64,000 bases of DNA from an uncultured Rhodospirillales bacterium. GTDB lineage: Bacteria; Pseudomonadota; Alphaproteobacteria; Kiloniellales; Kiloniellaceae. Under the pieces are notes generated by a model. That model ran no database searches. It had not been told where the DNA came from and worked only from the letters and a program-made list of their open reading frames with translations. This document shows positions 46,103 to 55,184 of this stretch, piece by piece; position 1 is the stretch's first letter; each line of letters opens with the position of its first letter. The DNA lies in assembly GCA_913060675.1 (NCBI GenBank), contig CAJXUS010000011.1:1-64000 (forward strand). The letters are read 5' to 3'. The translations under genes and the position numbers were made by a program.

Positions 46103-47068
46103 ATGGATAGACTGCAGCTCTTTCAATCTTTTATCACCGCAATTGATCGCGGGTCTCTTTCAGGTGCCGCAAAAGAGCTCGGTATCAGCCAGCCAGCCGT
46201 GAGCCAACAGATTACACAACTGGAAAGTATCCTGCGCAAAGAACTCCTTTTTCGAACATCGCGAGGCGTTCAGGCTACCGAAGCTGGACTGCTTGTTTAT
46301 CAAGGCGCCCACAAGATACTCGATCAGGTAAACTCTCTAGAAGAAGACCTGAACAATCTAGATCACAGCTTGTCAGGGCCGCTTCGCTTAACCGCTCCTC
46401 TGGCTATTGGGCAAAGCCTCGTCGCGCCAATCGTTTTTGATATGCAAAGCAAGTATCCGGAGCTCGATATCTCGCTTAAACTTAGCGATCTTCTTGCTGA
46501 CCTGGTCAAGGACCGAATAGACTTGGCAATTCGTGTCGGTTCTCTCGGAAAATCGGATGCTCTTGCCAGAAAAATCGGAGATCTGGAACTTGTACTCATT
46601 GCATCTCCCGAGTTTCTCGATAAGCAAGGCCGCCCAAAATTGCCTGAAGACCTCTCCAGTTTGCCTATGATCCAATACCGGGATGATAAAAAGAAACCTG
46701 AACAGGTTTTGATCAAGGAGGGTCACGAGAACACAGTGGCTATTCAGGCTGCTTATACCTTCGATAATCCTGATGTTATTCTCAATGCGTTAGCGAGAGG
46801 AATTGGCTATACAAAATTCCCCTATCTTTTGGTAAAAGAGCAGCTAAAAAATGGTAAATTAGAACAAGTACTTCCAGACTATACCGTGCCATCGAAGCCA
46901 ATTTATTTACTCTATCCGTCTCGCCAATCGCTCACCAGAAGAGCAGAAGTGTTCATAGATCACCTTCTATCCACTATTATAACCCTAGATGGCGTAACAC
47001 CTGCGCGTGGTGGAAAGTGGCGCGCAACGATCAATCAACCCAATGAACGCCTTATCAACGTAGCTTGA
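46103..47068 (+). CDS. LysR-family transcriptional regulator
   Basis: 321 aa. N-terminal winged helix-turn-helix (LSGAAKELGISQPAVSQQI, residues ~19-37) and the substrate-binding effector domain (LRLTAPLAIGQSLVAPIV). The C-terminal extension is longer than usual. It is transcribed away from the MBL-fold gene and is likely to regulate it and itself. Confidence 0.94.
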   Translation: MDRLQLFQSFITAIDRGSLSGAAKELGISQPAVSQQITQLESILRKELLFRTSRGVQATEAGLLVYQGAHKILDQVNSLEEDLNNLDHSLSGPLRLTAPLAIGQSLVAPIVFDMQSKYPELDISLKLSDLLADLVKDRIDLAIRVGSLGKSDALARKIGDLELVLIASPEFLDKQGRPKLPEDLSSLPMIQYRDDKKKPEQVLIKEGHENTVAIQAAYTFDNPDVILNALARGIGYTKFPYLLVKEQLKNGKLEQVLPDYTVPSKPIYLLYPSRQSLTRRAEVFIDHLLSTIITLDGVTPARGGKWRATINQPNERLINVA

Positions 47069-47108
47069 GGCTTCGCTTAATCAGTTCTCTTTAATTCGAT
47101 CCGCCCTG

Positions 47109-47459
47109 TTAATTAGATCTGGGGCCGAAGAGAATTATGAGCGCCCCGACAACACAAATTGCCGTGCCAATTAGATCCCATCTGTCAGGACGGTTGCCTT
47201 CGACAATCCACATCCAGCCAAGAGAGGACATGATATAAACCCCGCCATAGGCTGCGTAAGCGCGTCCGGCAAAATCACTATCGATTTTTGTCAGCAGGAA
47301 AGCAAAAATAGCGAGGCTCGCCATACCCGGAACAAGCCAATAGGGACTTTTATCCAACCGCAACCAGGCCCAGAAAGCAAAACAGCCCCCAATTTCAGCA
47401 ACCGCAGCTAACATATAAATTGGGAAACTCAGATATCGCAAATTTTTGCTCCAGATCAC
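47109..47459 (-). CDS. YnfA/UPF0060-family small membrane protein
   Basis: 116 aa, four transmembrane helices, GTG start. Family features [39 protein letters not shown] and [20 protein letters not shown]0060 proteins are related to small multidrug resistance transporters; function not established in most species. Confidence 0.93.
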   Translation of the reverse strand: MIWSKNLRYLSFPIYMLAAVAEIGGCFAFWAWLRLDKSPYWLVPGMASLAIFAFLLTKIDSDFAGRAYAAYGGVYIMSSLGWMWIVEGNRPDRWDLIGTAICVVGALIILFGPRSN

Positions 47460-47559
47460 GTTAACTCGAGATCATGCTACGCGATAACACTGGGTGCAAC
47501 ACGACAAAACGCTCAAATATGAAATGGATTGTTTCTAGGATTTAAGGGGGAGATAAGAC

Positions 47560-47588
47560 AAAACCCACCGCTTTAGGCAGTGGGTTTT
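47560..47588 (-). terminator. Terminator after tRNA-Ala
   Basis: AAAACCCAC (47560-47568) pairs with GTGGGTTTT (47580-47588); on the minus strand the T-rich side follows, directly downstream of the tRNA gene. Confidence 0.85.
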
Positions 47589-47590
47589 GA

Positions 47591-47666
47591 TGGTGGAGCC
47601 AAGGAGGATCGAACTCCTGACCTCTTCGCTGCCAGCGAAGCGCTCTCCCAGCTGAGCTATGGCCCC
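47591..47666 (-). tRNA. tRNA-Ala (GGC)
   Basis: 76 nt including an encoded CCA. The cloverleaf is complete: acceptor GGGGCCA/TGGCTCC with the G3:U70 pair that identifies alanine tRNAs, D-arm GCTC...GAGC, anticodon loop CTGGCAG giving anticodon GGC, T-arm with TTCGATC. Followed by its own terminator. Confidence 0.97.
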
Positions 47667-47780
47667 AATATTCCGCCGCAAAAGAGCAGATGCGGCGGAA
47701 AGTATGACGTCTTTTCCTAATTGGCAAGAGAAAAATTCTCTCCATAAAAGAAAAATCATATCAGCTTTAAGACAGCTTAA

Positions 47781-48107
47781 TTATTCGCTGTGGGCACCGC
47801 TCGCACTCGCGCTGACAGATTGAAGATCTTCATCATCGTCGGGATCAATATCATCCGAATCATCTATATGTACCAACTCTTCTTCATCAGGAAATTCGTT
47901 GGTACTATCAAGATCATCAATCTTTTCTTCCACAGCCTTCATTTCAACTACGTTAGACTCTGAAGCCACTTTTTTACGACCTTCACCCGCGTTTGCGTCA
48001 AACACGGCCCCACATTTTGGGCAGGTAACAGGCGACTTCAAGAAATCATAGTACTTAGCCTTACAGCTTTGACAGGTATGTTTACTACCCCATTCCGGCT
48101 TAGTCAC
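47781..48107 (-). CDS. TIGR02300 / FYDLN-acid zinc-ribbon protein
   Basis: 108 aa, GTG start with GGAGG 8 nt upstream. N-terminal zinc ribbon with two CxxC pairs (TCQSCKAKYYDFL, TCPKCGAVFDANA) and a long acidic C-terminal tail (DDIDPDDDEDLQ). The family is found in alphaproteobacteria, usually next to aroA, as here; role unknown. Confidence 0.95.
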   Translation of the reverse strand: MTKPEWGSKHTCQSCKAKYYDFLKSPVTCPKCGAVFDANAGEGRKKVASESNVVEMKAVEEKIDDLDSTNEFPDEEELVHIDDSDDIDPDDDEDLQSVSASASGAHSE

Positions 48108-48460
48108 AGCCAGTTCCTCCAGTCAGAAATTGTATCAAATACAATTATAGTTTCGGTTACGATCACGAAAAAAACTGCAAATGCCATGATCGCTCCAGAC
48201 TGTCAACAAAGGGTGAATGACAATTTAAATTTATTCAAAAAAATTCGATTAATCTTTGCTAGTCACCAACATTCCCGATTTTATTCTCTTTATCAAACTC
48301 AGGATCAATCTCTGGTAAAAGCAATATTTCCTATGTAAAAGAAACAGTAACCATCCCTTACAGGAATATAGCGACTGCATTTAAAACATACTGTGCAGCG
48401 GATTCAGCTTTTTGAATAAATTACGAGCGAATCTGAGCAAACAAGAATACGGATTTAAAA
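48108..48460. other. Intergenic region between TIGR02300 gene and aroA
   Basis: No gene seen. It holds the promoters of the two divergent genes and the AATTGTAT-CAA-ATACAATT palindrome at 48128-48146. No tRNA or other RNA was recognised. Confidence 0.5.
48128..48146. promoter_or_regulatory. Palindrome upstream of the FYDLN gene
   Basis: AATTGTAT (48128-48135), CAA, ATACAATT (48139-48146): perfect 8-bp arms, 21 bp before the GTG start. Possible operator. Confidence 0.5.
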
Positions 48461-49786
48461 ATGACCAGTGACACATCTTTGTCCTCCGCCCCAAGTGACG
48501 CACTCAAAGGAACAGTGAAAGTTCCTGGTGACAAGTCCATCTCTCACCGCTCGCTCATGTTTGGTGCACTCGCCATTGGCAAGACCAATGTTTTTGGGAT
48601 GCTCGAGGGTGAAGACGTTCTTGCGACTGCTAAGGCCATGCGTGCACTCGGCGCCAAAGTAGAGCGTGATGATAGCGGTGTTTGGCACGTTGAGGGCCGT
48701 GGTATTGGCGGGTTATGTGAGCCAGAAGATGTGCTGGATATGGGAAACTCCGGGACATCTGCTCGCCTATTGATGGGTATTTTGGGCAGCCATCCCATTA
48801 CGACATTTTTAACCGGCGATGCCTCGTTACGTAAACGCCCCATGGGCCGTGTTGCAAACCCTATTACGGAAATGGGGGCGCAGGTCCACTGTCGATCCGG
48901 GCAAAGGCTCCCCCTTCTGGTCCAAGGCGCTGAGACACCGATGCCAATTCGATACAAGCTCCCGATGGCTTCCGCCCAGGTTAAATCTTGTATCCTTTTG
49001 GCTGGCCTCAACACACCAGGAGAGACCACGGTTATCGAAACGGAACACACCAGGGATCACACCGAACTTATGCTCCGCCACTTTGGAGCCGAAGTCAGAG
49101 TAGTACAAACCGATGAGGGGCGCGAGACCACCATTGTTGGCCAACCGGAACTGAAGGCAGCAGACGTGCATGTGCCATCTGACCCTTCATCAGCAGCCTT
49201 TCCAACGGTAGCAGCCCTTATCAAACCCGGGTCAGAGCTAACGTTACCAGGGATTGGCATGAACCCGCACCGCAATGGTATCTATATCACCCTGAAGGAA
49301 ATGGGCGCAGATATAACCCTGATAAATGAGCGGGAAGAAGCGGGCGAACCGGTTGCTGATCTTGTTATTCGCGCAAGTAAACTAAAAGGCATCACCGTTC
49401 CTGCCGAACGCGCCCCCTCGATGATTGATGAATACCCGATCCTGGCTGTTGCCGCCTCATTTGCGGAGGGAAAAACGGTCATGGAAGGGCTCGGTGAACT
49501 TAGGGTGAAAGAAAGTGATCGCCTGTCCGCTGTTGCCAACGGCTTGAAGGCCTGCGGTGTAACTTGTGAAGAAGGGGATGATTATCTCATTGTTGAAGGC
49601 TCCAGCACAGCCCCACAAGGCGGTGGCACCATCACGACCCACTTTGATCATCGTATTGCCATGAGCTTCTTGGTCATGGGCATGGCCTCCCAAGAACCTG
49701 TGAAGGTACTTGATGCTGAGGCAATTGATACCAGTTTCCCTGATTTTGCCAAACTTATGAACGGTCTTGGCGCCAAGGTCGGTTAA
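48461..49786 (+). CDS. aroA: 3-phosphoshikimate 1-carboxyvinyltransferase (EPSP synthase, class II)
   Basis: 441 aa. Joins shikimate-3-phosphate and PEP in aromatic amino-acid synthesis. Class II (CP4-like) signatures: [79 protein letters not shown]. In the PEP-site loop the sequence is NSGTS; the CP4 enzyme has NAAT with Ala at this position, E. coli NAGT with Gly. The gene starts the cmk-rpsA core operon. Confidence 0.97.
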   Translation: MTSDTSLSSAPSDALKGTVKVPGDKSISHRSLMFGALAIGKTNVFGMLEGEDVLATAKAMRALGAKVERDDSGVWHVEGRGIGGLCEPEDVLDMGNSGTSARLLMGILGSHPITTFLTGDASLRKRPMGRVANPITEMGAQVHCRSGQRLPLLVQGAETPMPIRYKLPMASAQVKSCILLAGLNTPGETTVIETEHTRDHTELMLRHFGAEVRVVQTDEGRETTIVGQPELKAADVHVPSDPSSAAFPTVAALIKPGSELTLPGIGMNPHRNGIYITLKEMGADITLINEREEAGEPVADLVIRASKLKGITVPAERAPSMIDEYPILAVAASFAEGKTVMEGLGELRVKESDRLSAVANGLKACGVTCEEGDDYLIVEGSSTAPQGGGTITTHFDHRIAMSFLVMGMASQEPVKVLDAEAIDTSFPDFAKLMNGLGAKVG

Positions 49787-49821
49787 TCGATCTGCTCTAA
49801 TTTGTACTAAAGGAATATACC

Positions 49822-50463
49822 TTGCCCGTAATCGCTATTGATGGCCCTGTCGCATCCGGAAAAGGAACCCTTGCCCGTCGCCTGGCCAAAGCGCTTGATT
49901 TTGCTTATCTCGATACCGGATCTTTGTACCGCGCGGTCGCTTCTCTCGTTTTAGCACGTGGCAGTGATCCCAACGACTCCGTACTCGCCGCAAAGGTTGC
50001 AGATGGCTTTACTGCTGCAGATATTGATCGAGACGATTTACGTGCAGAAAAAGTTGGACAGGCAGCATCCATCGTTGCAGCCAACCACGAAGTTAGAAAA
50101 TCTCTTCTGGTATTTCAACGTAACTTTGCAAAGGCCCCACCAAACAATCACTTAGGTGCTATTTTGGATGGAAGAGACATCGGGACTGTTGTTTGTCCAG
50201 AGGCCAAAATAAAGCTCTTCATTTCTGCAACACCAGAAGTCCGCGCCGAGCGCAGGCATAAAGAGTTGCTAGGACGCGGTGATCAGTCTATATACGCCCG
50301 CGTACTGGAAGACTTGCGTGAACGCGATGAGCGCGATCGTAACCGTGACACAGCTCCTCTTAGAGCAGCTGATGACGCAGTAGTTCTTGATACCAGTGAT
50401 ATGGATGCTGACAAGGCGTTTTTACTAGCGAAGAAACTCATCGATGAGCGTCTTTCCATCTAG
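49822..50463 (+). CDS. cmk: Cytidylate kinase
   Basis: 213 aa, TTG start preceded by AAAGGA. Phosphorylates CMP/dCMP with ATP. P-loop IDGPVASGKGT at the N-terminus; CMP-binding GRDIGTVVCPEA; lid-region RDERDRNRDTAPL. Follows aroA by 35 bp and precedes rpsA, the conserved order. Confidence 0.97.
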   Translation: MPVIAIDGPVASGKGTLARRLAKALDFAYLDTGSLYRAVASLVLARGSDPNDSVLAAKVADGFTAADIDRDDLRAEKVGQAASIVAANHEVRKSLLVFQRNFAKAPPNNHLGAILDGRDIGTVVCPEAKIKLFISATPEVRAERRHKELLGRGDQSIYARVLEDLRERDERDRNRDTAPLRAADDAVVLDTSDMDADKAFLLAKKLIDERLSI

Positions 50464-50546
50464 TTCTTGTTCGTATCTTACATCACGGATTTAAGAGCTT
50501 TTCTGTCAGTATATTATGACTAGCCCGGGATGGTCCTGGGTAGACC

Positions 50547-50561
50547 GCCGGAAAAACCGGC
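50547..50561 (+). other. Hairpin in the rpsA leader
   Basis: GCCGG-AAAAA-CCGGC (50547-50561), 42 nt before the rpsA start, within a GC-rich stretch preceded by CCCGGGATGGTCCTGGG. It may be part of an autoregulatory leader of ribosomal protein S1; not proven. Confidence 0.4.
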
Positions 50562-50602
50562 CGGCCTGTATAGTGCGAACCTGTTGAAAGGAATTATTAA
50601 CC

Positions 50603-52294
50603 ATGGCTGAAGCAGCTGTAGAAAGCTTTGCCGACCTACTAGACGAATCCCTCGGTCAATCCGATCGTCTTGAAGGTAATGTACTTAAAGGTATAATCGT
50701 TGCCATTGAAGGCGACGTTGCCCTTATTGATGTAGGCCTCAAATCTGAAGGCCGCGTTCCACTTAGAGAATTTGCTGACGCTGGTCAGGCTCCCGAAATG
50801 AAAATCGGGGATGAGGTAGAAGTTTACCTCGAGCGCATGGAAAGCAAAACCGGGGATGTTATGATCTCCCGTGATAAAGCTAAGCGTGAAGAAGCCTGGA
50901 CACAGCTCGAAAAATCCTTTGGCGACAACGAGCGCGTTAACGGCGTTATCTTTGGTCGCGTTAAAGGTGGCTTCACTGTTGATCTTTCCGGCGCCGTTGC
51001 ATTCTTGCCAGGCAGCCAAGTCGACATCCGTCCCGTACGTGACGTTTCCCCATTGATGGGCAACCCTCAGCCGTTCCAGATCCTGAAAATGGATCGCGCA
51101 CGTGGCAACATCGTTGTTTCACGTCGTGCCGTTCTCGAAGAGACTCGTGCTGAACAGCGTTCAGAGTTGATCCAGAACCTCACAGAAGGTCAGGTTCTTC
51201 AGGGTGTTGTTAAAAACATCACTGATTACGGTGCCTTCGTTGATCTCGGCGGCGTAGACGGTCTGTTGCACGTTACCGACATCTCTTGGAAGCGTATCAA
51301 CCACCCAAGCGAAAAACTGACTATTGGCCAGCAGGTCGACGTTCAGGTTATCCGCTTCAACGCAGAAACACAGCGTATCAGCCTCGGCATGAAACAGCTT
51401 GAAACTGACCCATGGGATGGCGTTGCCGCTAAATACCCAGTTGGTGCGAAGCTTGAAGGCCGCGTAACTAATATCACTGACTACGGTGCCTTTGTTGAGC
51501 TCGAAGCTGGTATTGAAGGTCTGGTTCACGTTTCTGAAATGTCTTGGACTAAGAAAAACATCCACCCTGGTAAAATCGTTTCTACCAGCCAGGAAGTTGC
51601 AGTCATGGTTCTCGACGTTGACGAATCCAAACGTCGTATCAGCCTTGGCCTGAAACAGTGTTCTTCCAATCCTTGGGAGTCATTCCAGGCGAACCACCCA
51701 GCTGAAACTGAGCTTGATGGCGAAATCAAAAACATCACCGAATTCGGTCTGTTTGTTGGTCTCCCAGGCGAAATCGACGGCATGGTTCACCTTTCAGATT
51801 TGAACTGGGAACTTTCCGGTGATGAAGCTGTAAAAGAATACACCAAAGGTGACATTGTTAAGGTTAAAGTTCTCGACGTTGACGTTGATAAAGAACGTAT
51901 TAGCCTCGGCATCAAACAGCTTAGCGCAGATCCATTCGCTGGTTCTGTTGAAGGTCTGAAAAAAGGTGTTGTTGTTACGTGTACAATTACAGCTGTGACT
52001 GATAACGCTCTCGACGTTCAAATCGCTGATGGTGCTTCCGGTACGATCCGCAAAACTGAACTTTCACGTGAGCGCAGCGAGCAACGTACAGATCGCTTCG
52101 CTGTTGGCGAAAAAATCGATGCACGTATCACAAACATCGATGCCAAATCTCGCAGAATCACTCTTTCTGTCAAACAGCATGAAGCTGCTGAAGAGAAACA
52201 GGCAATGGCTGAATTCGGTTCAACAGACTCCGGCGCTAGCCTCGGCGATATTCTCGGCGAAGCTCTCTCCAAAGCTGCTGAAGACAAAAAATAA
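50603..52294 (+). CDS. rpsA: 30S ribosomal protein S1
   Basis: 563 aa with six S1/OB-fold repeats (for example GAFVDLGGVDGLLHVTDISW and GAFVELEAGIEGLVHVSEMSW). S1 binds mRNA and helps initiation on weak ribosome-binding sites. Shine-Dalgarno AAAGGA. Followed by a strong terminator. Confidence 0.98.
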   Translation: MAEAAVESFADLLDESLGQSDRLEGNVLKGIIVAIEGDVALIDVGLKSEGRVPLREFADAGQAPEMKIGDEVEVYLERMESKTGDVMISRDKAKREEAWTQLEKSFGDNERVNGVIFGRVKGGFTVDLSGAVAFLPGSQVDIRPVRDVSPLMGNPQPFQILKMDRARGNIVVSRRAVLEETRAEQRSELIQNLTEGQVLQGVVKNITDYGAFVDLGGVDGLLHVTDISWKRINHPSEKLTIGQQVDVQVIRFNAETQRISLGMKQLETDPWDGVAAKYPVGAKLEGRVTNITDYGAFVELEAGIEGLVHVSEMSWTKKNIHPGKIVSTSQEVAVMVLDVDESKRRISLGLKQCSSNPWESFQANHPAETELDGEIKNITEFGLFVGLPGEIDGMVHLSDLNWELSGDEAVKEYTKGDIVKVKVLDVDVDKERISLGIKQLSADPFAGSVEGLKKGVVVTCTITAVTDNALDVQIADGASGTIRKTELSRERSEQRTDRFAVGEKIDARITNIDAKSRRITLSVKQHEAAEEKQAMAEFGSTDSGASLGDILGEALSKAAEDKK

Positions 52295-52317
52295 ACCGAA
52301 CTTTTCGGTTAATAAAG

Positions 52318-52349
52318 AAGGCCCGGTGTTCATTCACCGGGCCTTTTTT
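52318..52349 (+). terminator. Terminator after rpsA
   Basis: AAGGCCCGGTG (52318-52328), loop TTCATT, CACCGGGCCTT (52335-52345), followed by a T-run. Confidence 0.97.
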
Positions 52350-52554
52350 GTTTTATATTCGACTTTTCTCATGGAAATGCTTTATTCTTAATGACTTAGA
52401 CTTGACGGATTTTTCGGGCTCTGGCACCCTTTAGGGGAACAGGACTTAAATTACGGCGACAAAACCTAAATAGTTACAAATATAAGCCGGGGACACCGAG
52501 TTAATTGTACGGGTATTTCACAATCTCGGAAACAGCTACAGGGAGACGTAAGGC

Positions 52555-52848
52555 ATGACCAAGTCAGAGCTCATTCAGCATATCGCAGAGCAAAACCCCC
52601 ACCTCTATCATCGGGATGTAGAAAGAATCGTTACAACTATCTTCGATGAAATTTCCAATGCATTAGCAGATGGCAATCGGGTTGAACTCCGTGGCTTTGG
52701 AGCTTTTTCAGTCAAGCACCGCGACGCTCGTGTTGGCAGAAACCCTCGTACAGGCGAATCTGTTGAAGTTGATTCTAAACACATTCCATTCTTCAAGACT
52801 GGTAAACAACTCCGCGAACGCCTAAATAACGGCCTAGATTCTGAATAA
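52555..52848 (+). CDS. ihfB: Integration host factor subunit beta
   Basis: 97 aa, DNA-bending nucleoid protein working as heterodimer with IhfA. Signature [20 protein letters not shown] and the DNA-intercalating arm GRNPRTGE. Own promoter after the rpsA terminator. Confidence 0.97.
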   Translation: MTKSELIQHIAEQNPHLYHRDVERIVTTIFDEISNALADGNRVELRGFGAFSVKHRDARVGRNPRTGESVEVDSKHIPFFKTGKQLRERLNNGLDSE

Positions 52849-52867
52849 CTAAAGTTGGTTTAAATAA

Positions 52868-53200
52868 GTGAAACGTTTTAGCTGGGTTCTTACAGCACCT
52901 ATAACGCTGGCCATACTTGTTTTGGCGGTAAATAACCGTCAGGACGTTACGCTTGAAATATGGCCTTTTGGTATCCAGCTAGACTACCCACTTTATCTCA
53001 TCATATTGATATCAATTGGCATTGGCATTTTCACAGGTGCCTTTATCGCCTGGCTCTCAAGTGGGAAAACCCGAAAAAAAGCCCGGCAGGCGGAATGGCA
53101 AGCCCTCGACCTACAAAGAGACCTTACTTGGGAACGCGAAGAGCTCAAAAAAGAACGTGAGAAAAATCAAACGCCGTCTCAAAACGTCACCACGTCCTAG
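52868..53200 (+). CDS. lapA: LapA-domain (YciS-like) membrane protein
   Basis: 110 aa, GTG start, 19 bp after ihfB. Two transmembrane helices (residues ~9-23 and ~42-64) separated by the LapA motif NNRQDVTLEIWPFG, then a basic and coiled-coil cytoplasmic tail. LapA works in control of lipopolysaccharide synthesis in enterobacteria; here only the family and position are certain. Confidence 0.88.
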   Translation: MKRFSWVLTAPITLAILVLAVNNRQDVTLEIWPFGIQLDYPLYLIILISIGIGIFTGAFIAWLSSGKTRKKARQAEWQALDLQRDLTWEREELKKEREKNQTPSQNVTTS

Positions 53201-53283
53201 TCAGGCCTTATCACAACACTCACTTCTGCACTCTGTGTAACTAAGCAATAATTCTTTTGCCAAACACCTTCTTTGAAGACTAG

Positions 53284-53297
53284 TATTGTATACAATA
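53284..53297. promoter_or_regulatory. Perfect palindrome upstream of ornithine cyclodeaminase-like gene
   Basis: TATTGTA-TACAATA, a 14-bp perfect palindrome 34 bp before the GTG start. The TTGTATACAA core looks like a GntR/FadR-subfamily operator. No such regulator gene is adjacent. Confidence 0.6.
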
Positions 53298-53331
53298 TCC
53301 AACAGTAATCTTCTATTTTTAGGATTCTTTC

Positions 53332-54276
53332 GTGCAAAATATTACTGCAGAGCAAGTCGCTCAGGCTTTGGACTATCCATCTCTTGTCGAAGCCTTGAGA
53401 GAGGCCTTTAAAAGCAACATTACTGTGCCGATGCGCCATCACCACGACATGGAGCAACCAGGAGGTCATCGAGAATCCACGCTTCTTTTAATGCCTGCCT
53501 GGGAATCCGGAAAAGCTGTCGGTGTAAAACTGGTTACCGTGAGCCCGGAAAATGGAGAAAAAAATCTTCCCGCTATTCAAGGGATTTACATTTTATTTGA
53601 TGGTGAAACCGGAACGCCGAAAGCTCTCATTGAAGCAAAAACTCTGACGGCACGCAGAACCGCTGCGGCCTCCGCGCTTGCGGCCTCTTATCTTGCAAGG
53701 TCCAACAGTCAGAAACTAACCATGGTCGGTACCGGTGTGCTGGCCCCAAGCCTTATTCAAGCCCATGCTGCCGTCCGCCCGATAAAAGAAGTGACCATTT
53801 GGGGCAGGGATCACGACAAGGCTACTGCTCTGGCTCAAGAAATCACCGCTTCCGGCATCCAAGCTCAAGCCTCCGAAAATCTAGAAGCCGCGGTAAAGAC
53901 TGCTGATATCATTTCCTGTGCTACTCTCAGCCAACAACCACTGGTCAAGGGATCATGGCTACAGCCCGGACAGCATCTCGACCTTGTCGGCGCCTACCGA
54001 CCTGACATGCGTGAGGCTGATGACGACGCGATCCGATATTCCAGTGTCTTTGTCGACACCCGCGCCGGAGCCACAAAAGAAGGGGGTGATATCGTTATCC
54101 CCTTGGCGACAGGCGTATTGAATGTACAGGATATAAAAGCTGACTTGTTCGAATTGACCAGAGGCGAGCATCGCGGCCGATCCAGTGAAGAAGAGATTAC
54201 CTATTTTAAATCGGTTGGCCATGCTCTTGAAGACCTCGCCGCAGCTCAATTGGTTGATAAACGCATAAATGGATAG
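53332..54276 (+). CDS. Ornithine cyclodeaminase / mu-crystallin family protein
   Basis: 314 aa, GTG start with AGGA 7 nt upstream. NAD(P)-binding protein of the ornithine cyclodeaminase/mu-crystallin family: MRHHHDMEQPGGHRESTLLLM, KTLTARRTAAASALAA, MVGTGVLAPSLIQAHA, VDTRAGATKEGGDI. Members act as ornithine cyclodeaminase, alanine dehydrogenase or 1-pyrroline-2-carboxylate reductase. An insertion in the otherwise conserved core block. Confidence 0.9.
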   Translation: MQNITAEQVAQALDYPSLVEALREAFKSNITVPMRHHHDMEQPGGHRESTLLLMPAWESGKAVGVKLVTVSPENGEKNLPAIQGIYILFDGETGTPKALIEAKTLTARRTAAASALAASYLARSNSQKLTMVGTGVLAPSLIQAHAAVRPIKEVTIWGRDHDKATALAQEITASGIQAQASENLEAAVKTADIISCATLSQQPLVKGSWLQPGQHLDLVGAYRPDMREADDDAIRYSSVFVDTRAGATKEGGDIVIPLATGVLNVQDIKADLFELTRGEHRGRSSEEEITYFKSVGHALEDLAAAQLVDKRING

Positions 54277-54374
54277 CTCTACCTTCGCCTATAAACGCCG
54301 ATATTGATTTACGACAAATCCGCCAGTTTTGTTAGACTGATAATTAATTGGCTCGTTTAGAGTTAAACTCAATA

Positions 54375-54405
54375 AACAGGGGTGACCAATGCTATCACCT
54401 CTGTT
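54375..54405. repeat. Hairpin upstream of pyrF
   Basis: AACAGGGGTGA (54375-54385) and TCACCTCTGTT (54395-54405) form an 11-bp stem with one G-U pair and a 9-nt loop, no T-run. Possibly the end of the previous transcript or a pyrF leader element. Confidence 0.65.
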
Positions 54406-54446
54406 AGGAATGGGCTCCGATACAACTCTGACTGGAGATCGGCACC

Positions 54447-55157
54447 ATGACCCCCAAAGAACGCATTTTTGTCGCAATAGACACCCCCGATATTAATCGG
54501 GCAACTAAGCTCGCTCGGCTACTTTCTGGCGAGGTTGGCGGCATCAAAATTGGCAAAGAACTCTTTACTGCTCAAGGGCCGAATGCCGTTAGAGGCGCCG
54601 TTGGGGGCGAGCCACTCTTTGTCGACCTTAAATTCCATGACATTCCCAATACCGTCGCGGGGGCTATTCGGTCGTCTCTTCACATGCGTCCCTTTATGGT
54701 CAATGTCCACGCCTCTGGCGGTAAGGCAATGATGCAAGCGGCGGTAGATGCGGCGAGAGAGACTTCCGAAGACCTTGGCATCCCCCGCCCAATGGTTCTT
54801 GCCGTTACAGTGCTTACCAGTCTTGATGATAATGATCTCACGGAGGTCGGCCAGAATGGCCCAGCAGCAGAACAGGTAAAACGCCTTGCTCTACTTGCCC
54901 AGGAAAGTGGTATTGATGGCGTTGTTTGCTCCTCAAAAGAGATTGGCATCTTGCGTAAAACCTGTGGCCCAGACTTTAAACTGGTGGTGCCGGGTATTCG
55001 TCCTAACTGGGCAGCGGCTGGCGATCAAAAACGAATTATGACACCAAAAGATGCCGTAGCCGCCGGAGCTGATTACCTCGTAATCGGCCGCCCCATTACC
55101 AGCGCAGATGATCCGGTAGCCGCAGCACGTCGTATCGTCGAAGAGTTAGAAACTTAA
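54447..55157 (+). CDS. pyrF: Orotidine 5'-phosphate decarboxylase
   Basis: 236 aa. Decarboxylates OMP to UMP. Catalytic motif FVDLKFHDIPNTV and phosphate-binding VPGIRPNWAAAGDQKR; AGADYLVIGRPIT near the C-terminus. GGAG precedes the ATG. Confidence 0.97.
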   Translation: MTPKERIFVAIDTPDINRATKLARLLSGEVGGIKIGKELFTAQGPNAVRGAVGGEPLFVDLKFHDIPNTVAGAIRSSLHMRPFMVNVHASGGKAMMQAAVDAARETSEDLGIPRPMVLAVTVLTSLDDNDLTEVGQNGPAAEQVKRLALLAQESGIDGVVCSSKEIGILRKTCGPDFKLVVPGIRPNWAAAGDQKRIMTPKDAVAAGADYLVIGRPITSADDPVAAARRIVEELET

Positions 55158-55184
55158 GTATATAAGTTAGAAAGAAGTAGAGTA

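Noticed and set aside
47535-47759. Open frames running through the tRNA region
   Set aside because: They cover the tRNA-Ala gene and its terminator and are not coding.
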